Source: Pukyongia sp. (lineage in GTDB: Bacteria > Bacteroidota > Bacteroidia > Flavobacteriales > Flavobacteriaceae). From it: a stretch of DNA of 64,000 nt. The translations under genes were made by a program, and so were the position numbers. Where the stretch lies: the NCBI GenBank assembly GCA_030148705.1, contig JASBSY010000022.1, positions 1-64,000 on the forward strand. The letters are read 5' to 3'. Numbering within the stretch: the first letter of the stretch is position 1; every line of letters begins with the position of its first letter. The notes under the pieces were generated by a model, which had not been told where the DNA came from, ran no database searches, and saw only the letters and a list, made by a program, of their open reading frames with translations. Below, piece by piece: positions 23,633 to 31,386 of the stretch.

Positions 23633-24961
23633 CTAATTAAACTGTTTAACTTCTTCACTGAGATCGAACACCTTTACATCGTTCAGGCTTTTCGCAAGTA
23701 TGCTGCTCCCCGCAGCGCTGCGATAGCCCCCCGCACAGTGAACTACAATGGGTTTATTAGTGGGGATCGAATTCGCGTTATCACGTAAATCGTTTAAAGG
23801 ACAGGAGATAGCAGAGTCGAAAATTGTCTTTTCTTCCACTTCACTCTTGTTGCGGACATCAACTATAGTGTATTTATGAGGATTGGCTTTAAAATCTACC
23901 AGGTCGAGGTAGCCAGTTTCTACAAAATGTTCTTTCGAGGGGGTGATAACCTGCTTAAGCTGTTTTTCATACCCAATTTTGGCCACACGCTGCAACAGCT
24001 TCTCCACAACCTCTTTACTGTCGACTACCATGGTAAATTCTTCTTCAGGTTTAATGATGGCGCCGAGCCAGGTTTCGAATTTGGCATTTTCGGACACCGC
24101 CTGGATGTTAATACTCCCCTCCAGATGCCCCTTTTTAAATGCTTCTTCGTCACGGACATCCACAATCAATCCTGTTGCATTTACATTTTCGGCGAAGGGT
24201 ACCGATTCTATTGCGGTGTTCAGATTATCTGCTCCAGCCTTATTGACATCGACATTATATCCAAAATAAGAAGGGATAAAGGGTTGCCCTTCCAGTAAGG
24301 TATCGATAAACTCTTGCTTAGACCGGTTCTTAAAAGCCCAGTTGCTTAAGCGTTCGTTGCCTAACGTGCTGCTATTGGCATCACTCATACTTTTACCACA
24401 TAAGGATCCCGCGCCATGTGTGGGATATACGAGGGCCTCATCCGGAAGGTCTCGAAATTTAGTATGAATGGTATCGTACATCATCTCGGCCAGTTCTTCC
24501 CGTTTGGCTTGTAAATTTCCTGCTTCTTCCCGTAAATCGGGTCTGCCTACATCACCTATAAATAACGTATCGCCTGTAAAGAGTGCGGTTTCATCCCCTT
24601 CGTTAGCCACGATGGTGATGCTGTCCGGGGAATGTCCGGGGGTATTAATTGCCGTCAAACTAACAGAACCTAAACTAATATGATCTCCCTCATCGAAGGC
24701 CTTATAAGGATAATCTGCACCTAACTTCTCACTATTGTAGATAGTAGCCCCGGTCTCTTTGTGAATCTGTAAGTGCGAGCTTACAAAGTCGGCATGCGGA
24801 TGTGTCTCTATAACGCAAGTGATCTTAGCGTTGTTTGCTTCGGCAAAATCATAATATTGATTAGGATTCCTTTCAGGGTCTATAACAGCCATTTCACCAT
24901 TACTGACAACAGCATAACTATAATGTGCCAGGGGCTTGTATTCAAATTGTTTTATTTTCAT
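23633..24961 (-). CDS. persulfide dioxygenase-like MBL protein with two rhodanese domains
   Basis: The 442-residue protein has an N-terminal metallo-beta-lactamase domain of the ETHE1/persulfide dioxygenase type, with THPHADFVSSH (His54, His56, Asp58) and GHSPDSITIV. Two rhodanese domains follow. The first (about 245-330) has DVRDEEAFKKGHLEGSINI but no active-site Cys. The second ends with HCAGGYRSAAG, where Cys409 and the C-x4-R loop are intact, so it should carry a persulfide. The enzyme oxidises glutathione- or other thiol persulfides and transfers sulfane sulfur, mainly in sulfide detoxification. It lies between a TauE-type permease and the transporter halves. Confidence 0.88.
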   Translation of the reverse strand: MKIKQFEYKPLAHYSYAVVSNGEMAVIDPERNPNQYYDFAEANNAKITCVIETHPHADFVSSHLQIHKETGATIYNSEKLGADYPYKAFDEGDHISLGSVSLTAINTPGHSPDSITIVANEGDETALFTGDTLFIGDVGRPDLREEAGNLQAKREELAEMMYDTIHTKFRDLPDEALVYPTHGAGSLCGKSMSDANSSTLGNERLSNWAFKNRSKQEFIDTLLEGQPFIPSYFGYNVDVNKAGADNLNTAIESVPFAENVNATGLIVDVRDEEAFKKGHLEGSINIQAVSENAKFETWLGAIIKPEEEFTMVVDSKEVVEKLLQRVAKIGYEKQLKQVITPSKEHFVETGYLDLVDFKANPHKYTIVDVRNKSEVEEKTIFDSAISCPLNDLRDNANSIPTNKPIVVHCAGGYRSAAGSSILAKSLNDVKVFDLSEEVKQFN

Positions 24962-25026
24962 AACAGGTTTTTTATAAAATTAATTAAAACATATTTTTCT
25001 ACCTATTCATTTCCGGGGTATCGGCG

Positions 25027-25755
25027 TTAAAGATTACTTAAAATACTTGCCAACCCTATTCCCAGGATTAGAAACAGCACCAGGTAGCGGAACTGTTCCT
25101 GGGACATCCGGTTAAGGATCAACTTTCCAATCCACGTTCCCAGAATGCCGATGATTATTAAAATAGGGACCAGGTATAGAAACTCTGTTCGCATATACCC
25201 ATTGATATAGTAAACAATTGTTCGACTAAAATCCACCCCCAGGTCGATCACCGCAGATGTGGCTATGAACTTATGTTTGTTCATTTTAAAGGCTGCCAGG
25301 GTAATTCCTCTGATAGCCCCTCCGGTGCCTAAAATCCCCGCACTAAACCCGGACAGTATCCCTCCCGTAATCGCATTTTTCGTAGTAGGTTGTACAACTA
25401 ACTTTTTAAATATGAGGAATGCAAGACTAAGGGTGATCAGGAAAATCCCTAAGATATAGGTGAGAATCCTTGGATCGATAAACTTACTGATAAAACCCCC
25501 AATAATTACAAAGATAACGGCCGGCACTCCCAATGAGACAATGAGTTTCTTATCCAATCCTTTTCTGAAAAAAGCGATTTTAGTGATGTTGCTCGAAACG
25601 TGATACAGGGCTGTAAGTCCCAGGACAGATTGAAAATCGAGGAAAAAGTTGGCAATTGGTACAAAAAACACCGAAGAGCCAAAACCACCTACCGTTCCAA
25701 ATATTTCAGCCAACAGGGATAATATGATAAATACAGGCAGGTAGCGTGATAACAT
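25027..25755 (-). CDS. TauE/SafE-family sulfite/sulfonate permease
   Basis: The 242-residue membrane protein shows about eight hydrophobic segments with the GFSAGILGTGGAIRG repeat half of the TauE/SafE fold and the N-terminal GTVGGFGSSVFFVP half. Family members export sulfite, sulfoacetate and similar anions. The gene heads the sulfur operon, and the persulfide gene follows after 65 bp. Promoter site G lies just upstream with a leader of about 14 nt. Confidence 0.86.
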   Translation of the reverse strand: MLSRYLPVFIILSLLAEIFGTVGGFGSSVFFVPIANFFLDFQSVLGLTALYHVSSNITKIAFFRKGLDKKLIVSLGVPAVIFVIIGGFISKFIDPRILTYILGIFLITLSLAFLIFKKLVVQPTTKNAITGGILSGFSAGILGTGGAIRGITLAAFKMNKHKFIATSAVIDLGVDFSRTIVYYINGYMRTEFLYLVPILIIIGILGTWIGKLILNRMSQEQFRYLVLFLILGIGLASILSNL

Positions 25756-25772
25756 TCAAACTTACTAAGCTC

Positions 25773-25815
25773 CAAAACTACTTTTAATCGAGCTAACGTA
25801 CTATGACATCTGTCA
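25773..25815 (-). promoter_or_regulatory. FNR-like palindrome plus -7 box (site G), sulfur operon promoter
   Basis: The most symmetric site: TGACATCTGTCA at 25804-25815 (centre 25809.5), flanked by A and T. On the minus strand TAGTTTTG, a perfect TAnnTTTG box, occupies 25780-25773 (centre 25776.5), 33 bp away. The predicted start is near 25769, before the ATG at 25755. From 25816 to 26121 I see only an AT-rich stretch with no gene, apart from a possible TATCTTTA box at 26087-26094. Confidence 0.8.
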
Positions 25816-26121
25816 TATTCGCCCTCCGCCTTTCGATGCTAAAATTTAAGGGAGGCGCAGGGCACTATCGCCATCCTTGAACACCATTGGTATTGTAATT
25901 AAACAGTGTCATTATCAACTAAAAAACTTCAACAGAGGGCCGTTTTATAAAGACGCATCTTGAGAAAGTGCTTATCCAATTCCCGGTCTCATTAATTTTT
26001 TATGAAGTCTTTAGGACGGAGTTAAAGTTTATAGAATTCAGTGCTAAAGGACTGTTATAAGGTAATCACCGAGGTAATTAGTGGAGTATCTTTAAGTATA
26101 ATAATTTAAAATTAAAGGATT

Positions 26122-26400
26122 ATGAACACACAAGAAAAGAAGCAACAGCAAAGACGAAGAGAGGAGCAATACAATGCTCAAGATCAACGAAAGCAGGATC
26201 GTCAAACGGAAAACCGCGAAATGCAGCAACGCGACGAGCAGCAGCAAGGTGACAGGCAGCAGCAAGGTGACAGACAACCGCAAAACGACCGCAACAAAGA
26301 AACAACTCGCAATACCCATTGGGACGAAGAAAATCCCGGAGAAAATCAACGGAATCAGGATCCTACGCGAAAAGAAGACAAATGGCAGGACGAAAATTAG
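26122..26400 (+). CDS. extremely hydrophilic, disordered small protein
   Basis: The 92 residues consist almost only of Gln, Arg, Asp, Glu, Asn, Lys and Thr, with no hydrophobic core. A short in-frame repeat (QQQGDRQQQGDR) is encoded by near-identical 15-bp units around 26238-26270. It has an AAAGGA-type ribosome site and a strong terminator directly after, so it is a real transcription unit. Such composition is that of hydrophilin or stress-protectant proteins, which is an inference. A box TATCTTTA upstream is shared with the CsbD gene at 27538. Confidence 0.7.
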   Translation: MNTQEKKQQQRRREEQYNAQDQRKQDRQTENREMQQRDEQQQGDRQQQGDRQPQNDRNKETTRNTHWDEENPGENQRNQDPTRKEDKWQDEN

Positions 26401-26420
26401 GCCCGATTTGCAAGTTGATA

Positions 26421-26456
26421 ATAGAAGGAGATCATTTCTGATCTCCTTCTATTTTT
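26421..26456 (+). terminator. Rho-independent terminator
   Basis: A perfect 14-bp stem (26421-26434 with 26439-26452), 4-nt loop and a T-run. It ends the small hydrophilic gene. Confidence 0.9.
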
Positions 26457-26499
26457 GAACATCACTTCTATCCTAACTAAAATTCATCAGTCAAGGCGA

Positions 26500-27321
26500 T
26501 TATTCAATAAGAAGCTCCATTTCATATTGATCGATCGTATTATTCAAACCAAAGTTTTGCAACTGTTTTATCTTACTTTTAAAACGCTCATCAACATTAT
26601 TGATCTTTATCTTTTCCGAGATCGAACTAATTGCAGCAAACAATCTGCTCCAGGCTTCATCATCCTCAACAAACACCTCGAACTGGGGAATATATCCAAG
26701 TTTATTGATGATAAAGACAGCCTCGACTGTACTGCCGTTTAAAACCTGATAACATATAAAGTCCCCTCCTTGTATCGATTCCCTCCTGTTCTCCCATGAA
26801 TAATCCCGTTGATCGGGGATTAGCCCGAAATCGAAGTCAGCTATTGCGGTTTCAATCAGCTCGAAGCGCATTGGTTTCTGTAAACGTATCGTTCCCGAAA
26901 AACATTTGTAATGTCTGGTAATTTGAAACCCAATGCTGTTGTATGCGCGGATGGCATATTCGTTTGCTTTTATAACTTCTAGCCGGGATTTGGTCACCCC
27001 ATTGCGCTTTAAATCCAAAAGAGCAAAATGGTAAATTGCCTGAGTAACCTTTCGGCCCCGGTATTCGGGTATTACCCCGGTGGCCAGATTAAAGGCTGTG
27101 AAATGCCCATCTCTTTTTTCAACTCCGTGGAGAATAAAGCCTACCAGCCGGGAATTGTGAAACATTCCATAGGAGAGGTCATACCTTATCCCGGACAACT
27201 CCCATCGCTGCCTGAAATACTCTTTGTCGGAAGGAAATTCTACATAATAATTTGCAAACGCCTTCAAAAAACAAGTCACTATGTCCTCGAAGGAACTGTC
27301 AGTTAAATTTTTTACGTGCAT
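26500..27321 (-). CDS. GNAT-family N-acetyltransferase
   Basis: The start is the ATG at 27319-27321 (MHVKNLTDSSFEDIV); the longer frame would need TTG. The 273 residues have a GNAT core in the first half with the acetyl-CoA loop VIPEYRGRKVTQAIYHFAL, followed by VIKANEYAIRAYNSIGFQ, which is the typical second motif. The second half (from about 150) is a diverged domain, with EVFVEDDEAWSRLFAA, of unknown role. Acceptor unknown. It stands alone between the hydrophilic protein and the CsbD gene. Confidence 0.85.
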   Translation of the reverse strand: MHVKNLTDSSFEDIVTCFLKAFANYYVEFPSDKEYFRQRWELSGIRYDLSYGMFHNSRLVGFILHGVEKRDGHFTAFNLATGVIPEYRGRKVTQAIYHFALLDLKRNGVTKSRLEVIKANEYAIRAYNSIGFQITRHYKCFSGTIRLQKPMRFELIETAIADFDFGLIPDQRDYSWENRRESIQGGDFICYQVLNGSTVEAVFIINKLGYIPQFEVFVEDDEAWSRLFAAISSISEKIKINNVDERFKSKIKQLQNFGLNNTIDQYEMELLIE

Positions 27322-27537
27322 ATTAAATGGATTAAGAAATAGCAATTAGTGTGAGAAATCCGGTTTTTGTTCCATTCCGGGGGCGAAATTAATTGCATTC
27401 CCTCTTCACTCTAACATCCATTAAGAAAATTTGGTAAAATTCTAACACAACCGGGGTCTTTTTTGAGAATTCATTAAAACATTCCGGCCAAGGGTACGTG
27501 TATCTTTATATAAGTAATAATCTAAAAACAAAAGACT

Positions 27538-27723
27538 ATGAATTCAGATCAAATTAAAGGAAAGTGGAATCAGTTCAAAGGAAAGATGCAGCAGAAATAT
27601 GGAATTGCTGTAGATGATAATGAATCCTTTAGTGAAGGAAAGTACAATGAACTGTTGGGTCGTGCCCAGGAGAAAACAGGAAAAACCAAGGAAGATCTAA
27701 AACGTGAGATCGAGTCCTGGTAG
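27538..27723 (+). CDS. CsbD-family stress protein
   Basis: The 61-residue protein fits the CsbD family over its length: MNSDQIKGKWNQFKGKMQQKYG and LLGRAQEKTGKTKEDLKREI. These small, helical, charged proteins accumulate in general stress and stationary phase; a molecular role is not known. It has an ATG after an AAAAGAC ribosome site. A -7-like TATCTTTA lies at 27501-27508. It is isolated and followed by a strong terminator. Confidence 0.92.
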   Translation: MNSDQIKGKWNQFKGKMQQKYGIAVDDNESFSEGKYNELLGRAQEKTGKTKEDLKREIESW

Positions 27724-27741
27724 CCATATAAACCACTATAA

Positions 27742-27776
27742 AAAACCTCGTAAATTATTTACGAGGTTTTTTTTTT
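27742..27776 (+). terminator. Rho-independent terminator of csbD-like gene
   Basis: AAAACCTCGTAAA pairs with TTTACGAGGTTTT (13 bp) around TTA, followed by a long T-run. Confidence 0.92.
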
Positions 27777-27814
27777 GTTCTGCGGAATGAAATTTAGCTT
27801 TAGCTATCAGGAAA

Positions 27815-28336
27815 TTATCGATCAACATCCTCTAACAGCCATGCTTCAATTTCCTTGGATCTATCATCTGTGTGTAATACGGCTATATCCCCGGTTGTTT
27901 CAAAAACCACGGCTCTTACCTGGTCTAAGGACAATACGTTGGCTTCCCTCAACTTAGATCGAAGGTCCCCTTCTGAAACCCGGGCCTTGCGCAAGTTATC
28001 ATAAAGTATATCAGATCCGTCCATCAGCAATAAAGGGGTGTTGTCTACCAACTTCTGAACGGCCTTGTACCTTCTTATCAATGCCAGGCCCAGTTGGAGG
28101 GCGTAAAGCACCAATAGTGCAAATACCCCTTCTGAGAGGGTCACTGTTTTTGAAAGTACTGTAGTGGCGATCAAGGAACCAATGGCCACCGTCATCGCAA
28201 AATCGAAACTGGACATTTTGGAGAAACTCCTCTTTCCGAAGATTCTGGTAAATAGTATAGTCGCTAAATAAATACCTACTGCTGTGATGAACATAGCCAG
28301 CATAGCAGTCATGCTAATTTCAAACCATTCACTCAT
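27815..28336 (-). CDS. DUF421/YetF-family membrane protein
   Basis: The 173 residues have three N-terminal membrane segments and a cytoplasmic C-terminal domain. RIFGKRSFSKMSSFDFAMTVAIGS is the family signature, and LMDGSDILYDNLRKARVSEGDL is the start of the YetF C-terminal domain. Function is unknown, though YetF-like proteins appear in stress and spore-envelope settings. The ATG is at 28334-28336. It lies in a group of small stress-related genes. Confidence 0.9.
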   Translation of the reverse strand: MSEWFEISMTAMLAMFITAVGIYLATILFTRIFGKRSFSKMSSFDFAMTVAIGSLIATTVLSKTVTLSEGVFALLVLYALQLGLALIRRYKAVQKLVDNTPLLLMDGSDILYDNLRKARVSEGDLRSKLREANVLSLDQVRAVVFETTGDIAVLHTDDRSKEIEAWLLEDVDR

Positions 28337-28365
28337 TTTGCTGAATTATTGATGTATTCTAATGC

Positions 28366-28663
28366 CTATAGATTCTTGTCGTCCTGTTTGCCGTACTGAT
28401 TTACGTGCTTGTCCTTCTGGGGTCCCTTTTCTGTATTAGGATTCAGGCTGTCCACGGGTTTACCTTTCTTCTCCGATTTACCCTTCCTTTCTTTATCGAC
28501 CGATCTCTTTTTATGCTGTGTCACGAGGCAGATGTTTTTCACGTCGGGATTTCTCCTGGTAATTAATTTCTCTCCCGTCAGCTTCCTTTTCCTTTCGGTT
28601 AATGGCGCTTTCCTCTATACTCTGATTTTCCGGCTTCCGTTCTTTTTGTTCTTCATCTTTCAT
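28366..28663 (-). pseudogene. small hydrophilic gene, probably frame-disrupted
   Basis: On the minus strand an ATG at 28661-28663 opens 50 codons (MKDEEQKERKPENQSIEES-like) ending at 28511. A second open frame, offset by one base, carries on to 28366 with a strongly Lys/Asp/Asn/Gln-rich product (ending KHVNQYGKQDDKNL). Both halves look coding by composition and together would be about 95-100 residues, like the hydrophilic protein at 26122. I read it as one gene with a single-base frameshift, real or from sequencing error. It could also be two small genes. The rest of 28337-28773 holds nothing I recognise. Confidence 0.4.
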
Positions 28664-28773
28664 AATGCACTCTTTTAATTGATTTATACCAATATAATCA
28701 CTACTGAAGGCTTACTAAAGAACATTAAAACAAATTAACATAGAATGTTAAATCCTTTTAAACAAGCCTACCC

Positions 28774-29766
28774 TCAATCTTTGATGAATTTTATACTGTT
28801 AGAACGTGATCCCTGCCTCATATTTAAAATATACAGGCCGGAGGGTAAGGATGTAGTATTAATACTTCCGTTAATTTCTTCTGAAGTAAACTCGGCAACC
28901 ATTCGGCCTGTGGCATCCAGGATTTCAAAGTCAACCGTATTTACCTCTGTTCCCGTTATAAAAAGGGAGTCGGTGGAGGGGTTGGGATACACCGAAATAT
29001 CCAAAGGATTCCCTGTTGTTACTCCCAGGATTGGCGAAGGTGGCAGTGGCACCATTGGGCCGCCATCAAGAGAAGCCAGATACAGTCCGAATGCCGGACC
29101 GTTAGAATTCTGCGAAGGGTCGAAAAACCCGGAAGCCACTATAGTAACCGCATCGCCCTCTAGTCCAAAGGCTTCAAGCGGAGCGACAAAAGCTGCCAGG
29201 CCGTTACCACTCTGATCGTTCAGCTGCAGTACATAATCGGTAACATCCAGTTCGAAATACCCTTCAAAATCGGAATAAGCGAAATCGTCTGCCAGTAACC
29301 CAAGCCCTTGCCCGGTTTCATAAACATCCACTATAGGCGCATCGGTACTTCCGTGGTGAAGTAACAGGTCTATCATCCCGGGATTGGAAGCTGCCTGTCG
29401 CGCCATGTCGTAAACCTCCAGCGAGAATGGGGGTGCCGGATCGTAACCGGTCATGCTCACAATTCCATCCGCAACGATCACATAGGTCTCCCCGGCAGAG
29501 AAATTAAAGACTTCGGTATAAAAGGCATCGTCCACGCTGCTGCTGTCACCGGGAGCAATGGATACTGAAAGCGCAATGCCGGCCGGAAGGTCCGTAAAAG
29601 GTGAAGCTGTTCTGAAAGGAACATCCGAAAGTTGTAATAATCCGTTTACATAGACATCCACCTCGGCAGCTATGGCATCTGCACAATTGTGTACCACTTG
29701 AATACTGGCTACCTGAGAATACCCGGTGAAGCTGCTCAAAACGAATATGGCTAATAATTTTTTCAT
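28774..29766 (-). CDS. DUF4397 protein with T9SS sorting domain
   Basis: The start is the ATG at 29764-29766, which gives the signal peptide MKKLLAIFVLSSFTGYSQ. The longer frame needs a rare start. The 330 residues show VASIQVVHNCADAIAAEVDVY and VDVYETGQGLGLLADDFAYSD, two DUF4397-type Ig-like repeats. The C-terminus VYPNPSTDSLFITG, FEILDATGRMVAEF and NSIKFIKD is a type A sorting domain, so the protein is secreted by type IX. Function unknown; surface or matrix protein is an inference. Confidence 0.88.
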   Translation of the reverse strand: MKKLLAIFVLSSFTGYSQVASIQVVHNCADAIAAEVDVYVNGLLQLSDVPFRTASPFTDLPAGIALSVSIAPGDSSSVDDAFYTEVFNFSAGETYVIVADGIVSMTGYDPAPPFSLEVYDMARQAASNPGMIDLLLHHGSTDAPIVDVYETGQGLGLLADDFAYSDFEGYFELDVTDYVLQLNDQSGNGLAAFVAPLEAFGLEGDAVTIVASGFFDPSQNSNGPAFGLYLASLDGGPMVPLPPSPILGVTTGNPLDISVYPNPSTDSLFITGTEVNTVDFEILDATGRMVAEFTSEEINGSINTTSLPSGLYILNMRQGSRSNSIKFIKD

Positions 29767-29993
29767 TGTACAAATTTTTACTAAAGCTATGTAATATAAG
29801 TGATTATTAAAATTGTTTTGCGGAATAAAGTCCATCGGCAGCCCTATAAAAATGGACAATATCCCGCATTATTATTCCTTTAACAGCTTCCGTTAAATCT
29901 ATATCAATTAAGGAAATACTAACAATGAAACGGTTGTTCGATGGCTATATTTAGGTAATTATTAACTGGCCGACAGGCATAAAAATAAGACAT

Positions 29994-30476
29994 ATGAAAA
30001 CGACACTTGAAAAAGCAAAAGAACAGAGTCATGATAATCTTGTAGATAACCTACAGGGATTGTTGCAAAAGAACTATGAAGCAGAAAAAGGGTTTACGAA
30101 GGCCATGGAAAACGCAGAAGACAACAGGCTGAAACATTTCTTTAAAAATCAGGCGGCTCAACGCGCACGTTTTGCCAACGAACTGACTAATGAAATTCGC
30201 AACCTGAACGAAGAGCCGGTTGAATCTGGTGGAGCGACCGCGGCTTTACACAGAGCCTGGATGGATGTTAAAAACACATTCTCGGCCAACGATGATGAAG
30301 CAATGTTGGAAGAATCAATCCGTGGAGATAAAGCCAGTGTGAATGCTTACGAAAAGACATTGGAAGAGAATAATTTTCCTCCTCACATCAGCTCGGTGAT
30401 TAGTCGCCAGGCTAATGATATCCGGGAAACACTTAGCACAGTAAGACGCCTGGAGGATATCGAGGACAAGTCTTAG
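29994..30476 (+). CDS. DUF2383/PA2169-type four-helix protein
   Basis: The 160 residues form a ferritin-like bundle: NLVDNLQGLLQKNYEAEKGF, AQRARFANELTNEIRNL, LEESIRGDKASVNAYEKTL and the final helix. Members are common stress-linked proteins in Flavobacteria. No complete di-iron ligand set is visible, so it may not bind iron. The gene is single, starts at an ATG, and ends at a bidirectional terminator shared with the carbonic anhydrase. Confidence 0.87.
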   Translation: MKTTLEKAKEQSHDNLVDNLQGLLQKNYEAEKGFTKAMENAEDNRLKHFFKNQAAQRARFANELTNEIRNLNEEPVESGGATAALHRAWMDVKNTFSANDDEAMLEESIRGDKASVNAYEKTLEENNFPPHISSVISRQANDIRETLSTVRRLEDIEDKS

Positions 30477-30492
30477 AATAATACCCGAAAAT

Positions 30493-30526
30493 AAAAAACC
30501 CGGAGAAATTCTCCGGGTTTTTTTTA
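30493..30526. terminator. bidirectional terminator between convergent genes
   Basis: CCCGGAG at 30499-30505 pairs with CTCCGGG at 30511-30517 (AAATT loop). It is flanked by A-run on the left and T-run on the right, so it works for the gene at 29994 and, on the other strand, for carbonic anhydrase. Confidence 0.88.
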
Positions 30527-31156
30527 TTATTCATAAAAATTCACCCTGCCATTACTTATATCGTACATACCGCCAACAAGCATGATGTCGCCGGCTTCCT
30601 CCATTTCTCTCAGTATTTCACTCCTGTCGCGGATATTGTCTAATGTCATTTGAACGTTTTTCTCGGCTACACGATTAACAAAGTCGAGATTGGATGAATT
30701 CCTTTTATCGGCATCGGTTGGTTCTTTTACGGCTTCTACTGCCGGTTCGATCTTATTTACCAGAGTGGTGAGGTTGCCCATTCTGGCGTGGTCGCATGCA
30801 CCTTTTACAGCCCCGCAACTTGTATGTCCGAGGACTACAAGCAGTTTGGTTCCCGCAAGTTTGCATGCAAATTCCATACTTCCTAAAATGTCTTCGTTTA
30901 CAAAGTTCCCCGCAATGCGAATACTGAATATATCTCCAATTCCCTGATCGAAGATCAATTCAGAAGAAACCCTGGAATCTATACAACTAAGAACAGTGGC
31001 AAATGGAAACTGACCACTTGAAGTATCCTTCACCTGGTCGATAAGATCGCGATTAGCCATGTTCTTGCCGGTAAATCGGTCGTTTCCTTGTTTGAGTTCT
31101 TCGAGGGCAGATTTAGGTGTCATTGCTGCCTGAGTTTCTTTAGTATGGGCTTTCAT
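30527..31156 (-). CDS. beta-class carbonic anhydrase
   Basis: The 209-residue protein has the complete beta-CA set: Cys58-Ile-Asp60-Ser-Arg62 (CIDSRV), SIRIAGNFVNED, and GHTSCGAVKGA with His111 and Cys114. The zinc is held by Cys58, His111 and Cys114. It interconverts carbon dioxide and bicarbonate in the cytoplasm and supplies bicarbonate to carboxylases such as the acyl-CoA carboxylase farther on. A single gene. The upstream 31157-31386 has no clear promoter. Confidence 0.95.
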   Translation of the reverse strand: MKAHTKETQAAMTPKSALEELKQGNDRFTGKNMANRDLIDQVKDTSSGQFPFATVLSCIDSRVSSELIFDQGIGDIFSIRIAGNFVNEDILGSMEFACKLAGTKLLVVLGHTSCGAVKGACDHARMGNLTTLVNKIEPAVEAVKEPTDADKRNSSNLDFVNRVAEKNVQMTLDNIRDRSEILREMEEAGDIMLVGGMYDISNGRVNFYE

Positions 31157-31386
31157 AATGTGTGTTTTAAGCTGATTATAGTGTTCTTTAATTGTAAAAA
31201 AGTAAATATAAAAACCCCGGTCGTAATAAAAGTTTGTTTAACATTTTTTTATAAAACCGAAACATTATTAAATCGTTACTTGCAACTCAAATTACAGTAA
31301 ATTAAGTGGTGTTAACAAAGAATAATGACATTTATTCCCGCCATTGCTCCGCTTAGTGTATATTTAGCAATTAAAAATTTTATAAG

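Noticed and set aside
26034-26094. Possible common regulator box upstream of the hydrophilic, CsbD and DUF2383-like genes (TATCTTTA or TATATTTA boxes).
   Set aside because: The -7-like boxes are similar, but I could find no shared element at a fixed upstream distance, so I do not call a second regulon.
31326-31337. A TGACATTTATTC word upstream of the M28 peptidase that resembles the FNR-like palindrome.
   Set aside because: The second half-site is lost and its centre is 31 bp, not 33, from the nearest -7-like box (31359-31366). It does not meet the pattern of the other seven.
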